From CAZFDE01 sp964517795 (GTDB lineage: Bacteria > Planctomycetota > Phycisphaerae > Sedimentisphaerales > Anaerobacaceae): a DNA stretch of 22,491 nt. The stretch spans positions 1 through 22,491 of the forward strand of contig CAZFDE010000040.1 of the NCBI GenBank assembly GCA_964517795.1, written 5' to 3'. The position numbers and the translations under genes are program-made. The notes beneath the pieces are model-generated. The model made no database searches. It saw only the letters and a list, made by a program, of their open reading frames with translations, and was not told where the DNA came from. Numbering within the stretch: the stretch's first letter is position 1; each line of letters opens with the position of its first letter. Below, piece after piece: positions 22,491 through 22,491 of this stretch.

Positions 22491-22491
22491 T

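Overview
The window looks like chromosomal DNA from a Planctomycetota bacterium, most likely of the Phycisphaerae/Sedimentisphaerales type. This is inferred from protein style, not from a marker gene. The clues are a secreted beta-propeller ending in a short dockerin-like tail (GDVNGDC...DFAELAAGWL), a Tyr-rich envelope protein with TPRs, and several lipoprotein or secreted carbohydrate-active proteins. I see no rRNA, tRNA, CRISPR array or transposase.

Layout. 1-138 is the end of a membrane protein. 250-921 is a class I methyltransferase, closed by a strong bidirectional terminator (972-1004). 1102-4941 (minus) is a three-gene envelope operon: a disordered/Tyr-rich/TPR protein, a seven-bladed propeller with dockerin-like tail, and a glycine-zipper lipoprotein. 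It is driven by a near-consensus sigma70 promoter at 5160-5188. 5404-9231 (plus) is the most interesting locus. It is a tightly coupled operon of an HTH protein with an unknown C-terminal region, a tRNA-dependent cyclodipeptide synthase (CDPS), and a sodium:solute symporter fused to a CxxCxxCC metal-cluster domain. 9297-10130 is a PPK2-family polyphosphate kinase. 10145-11194 (minus) is a fatty acid desaturase. 11403-12740 (minus) is a GH28 lipoprotein and 12997-13740 (minus) an outer-membrane barrel.

13952-16997 (minus) is a collinear set: arfB (ribosome rescue), a parallel beta-helix lipoprotein, and dtd (D-aminoacyl-tRNA deacylase). 17068-18030 (plus) is an AEC-family transporter. 18064-18324 (minus) is a small unknown protein. 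18360-21976 (minus) is an AT-rich restriction-modification island made of a beta-class DNA methyltransferase and a Type IIG-like nuclease-methyltransferase. The latter is split by a frameshift in a seven-G tract, just where the specificity domain begins. The last 500 bases hold no convincing gene. They contain degenerate short repeats and a near-consensus sigma70 promoter pointing out of the window.

How the genes work together. In the CDPS operon the synthase would make a cyclic dipeptide from two aminoacyl-tRNAs, the symporter fusion could move a solute and sense or bind metal, and the HTH protein could regulate the set. No tailoring oxidase or methyltransferase is visible next to it. This joint role is inference. 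The envelope operon and the GH28/beta-helix proteins suggest a polysaccharide-degrading, surface-rich lifestyle. The restriction-modification locus is probably a horizontally acquired defence module, either phase-variable or recently broken.
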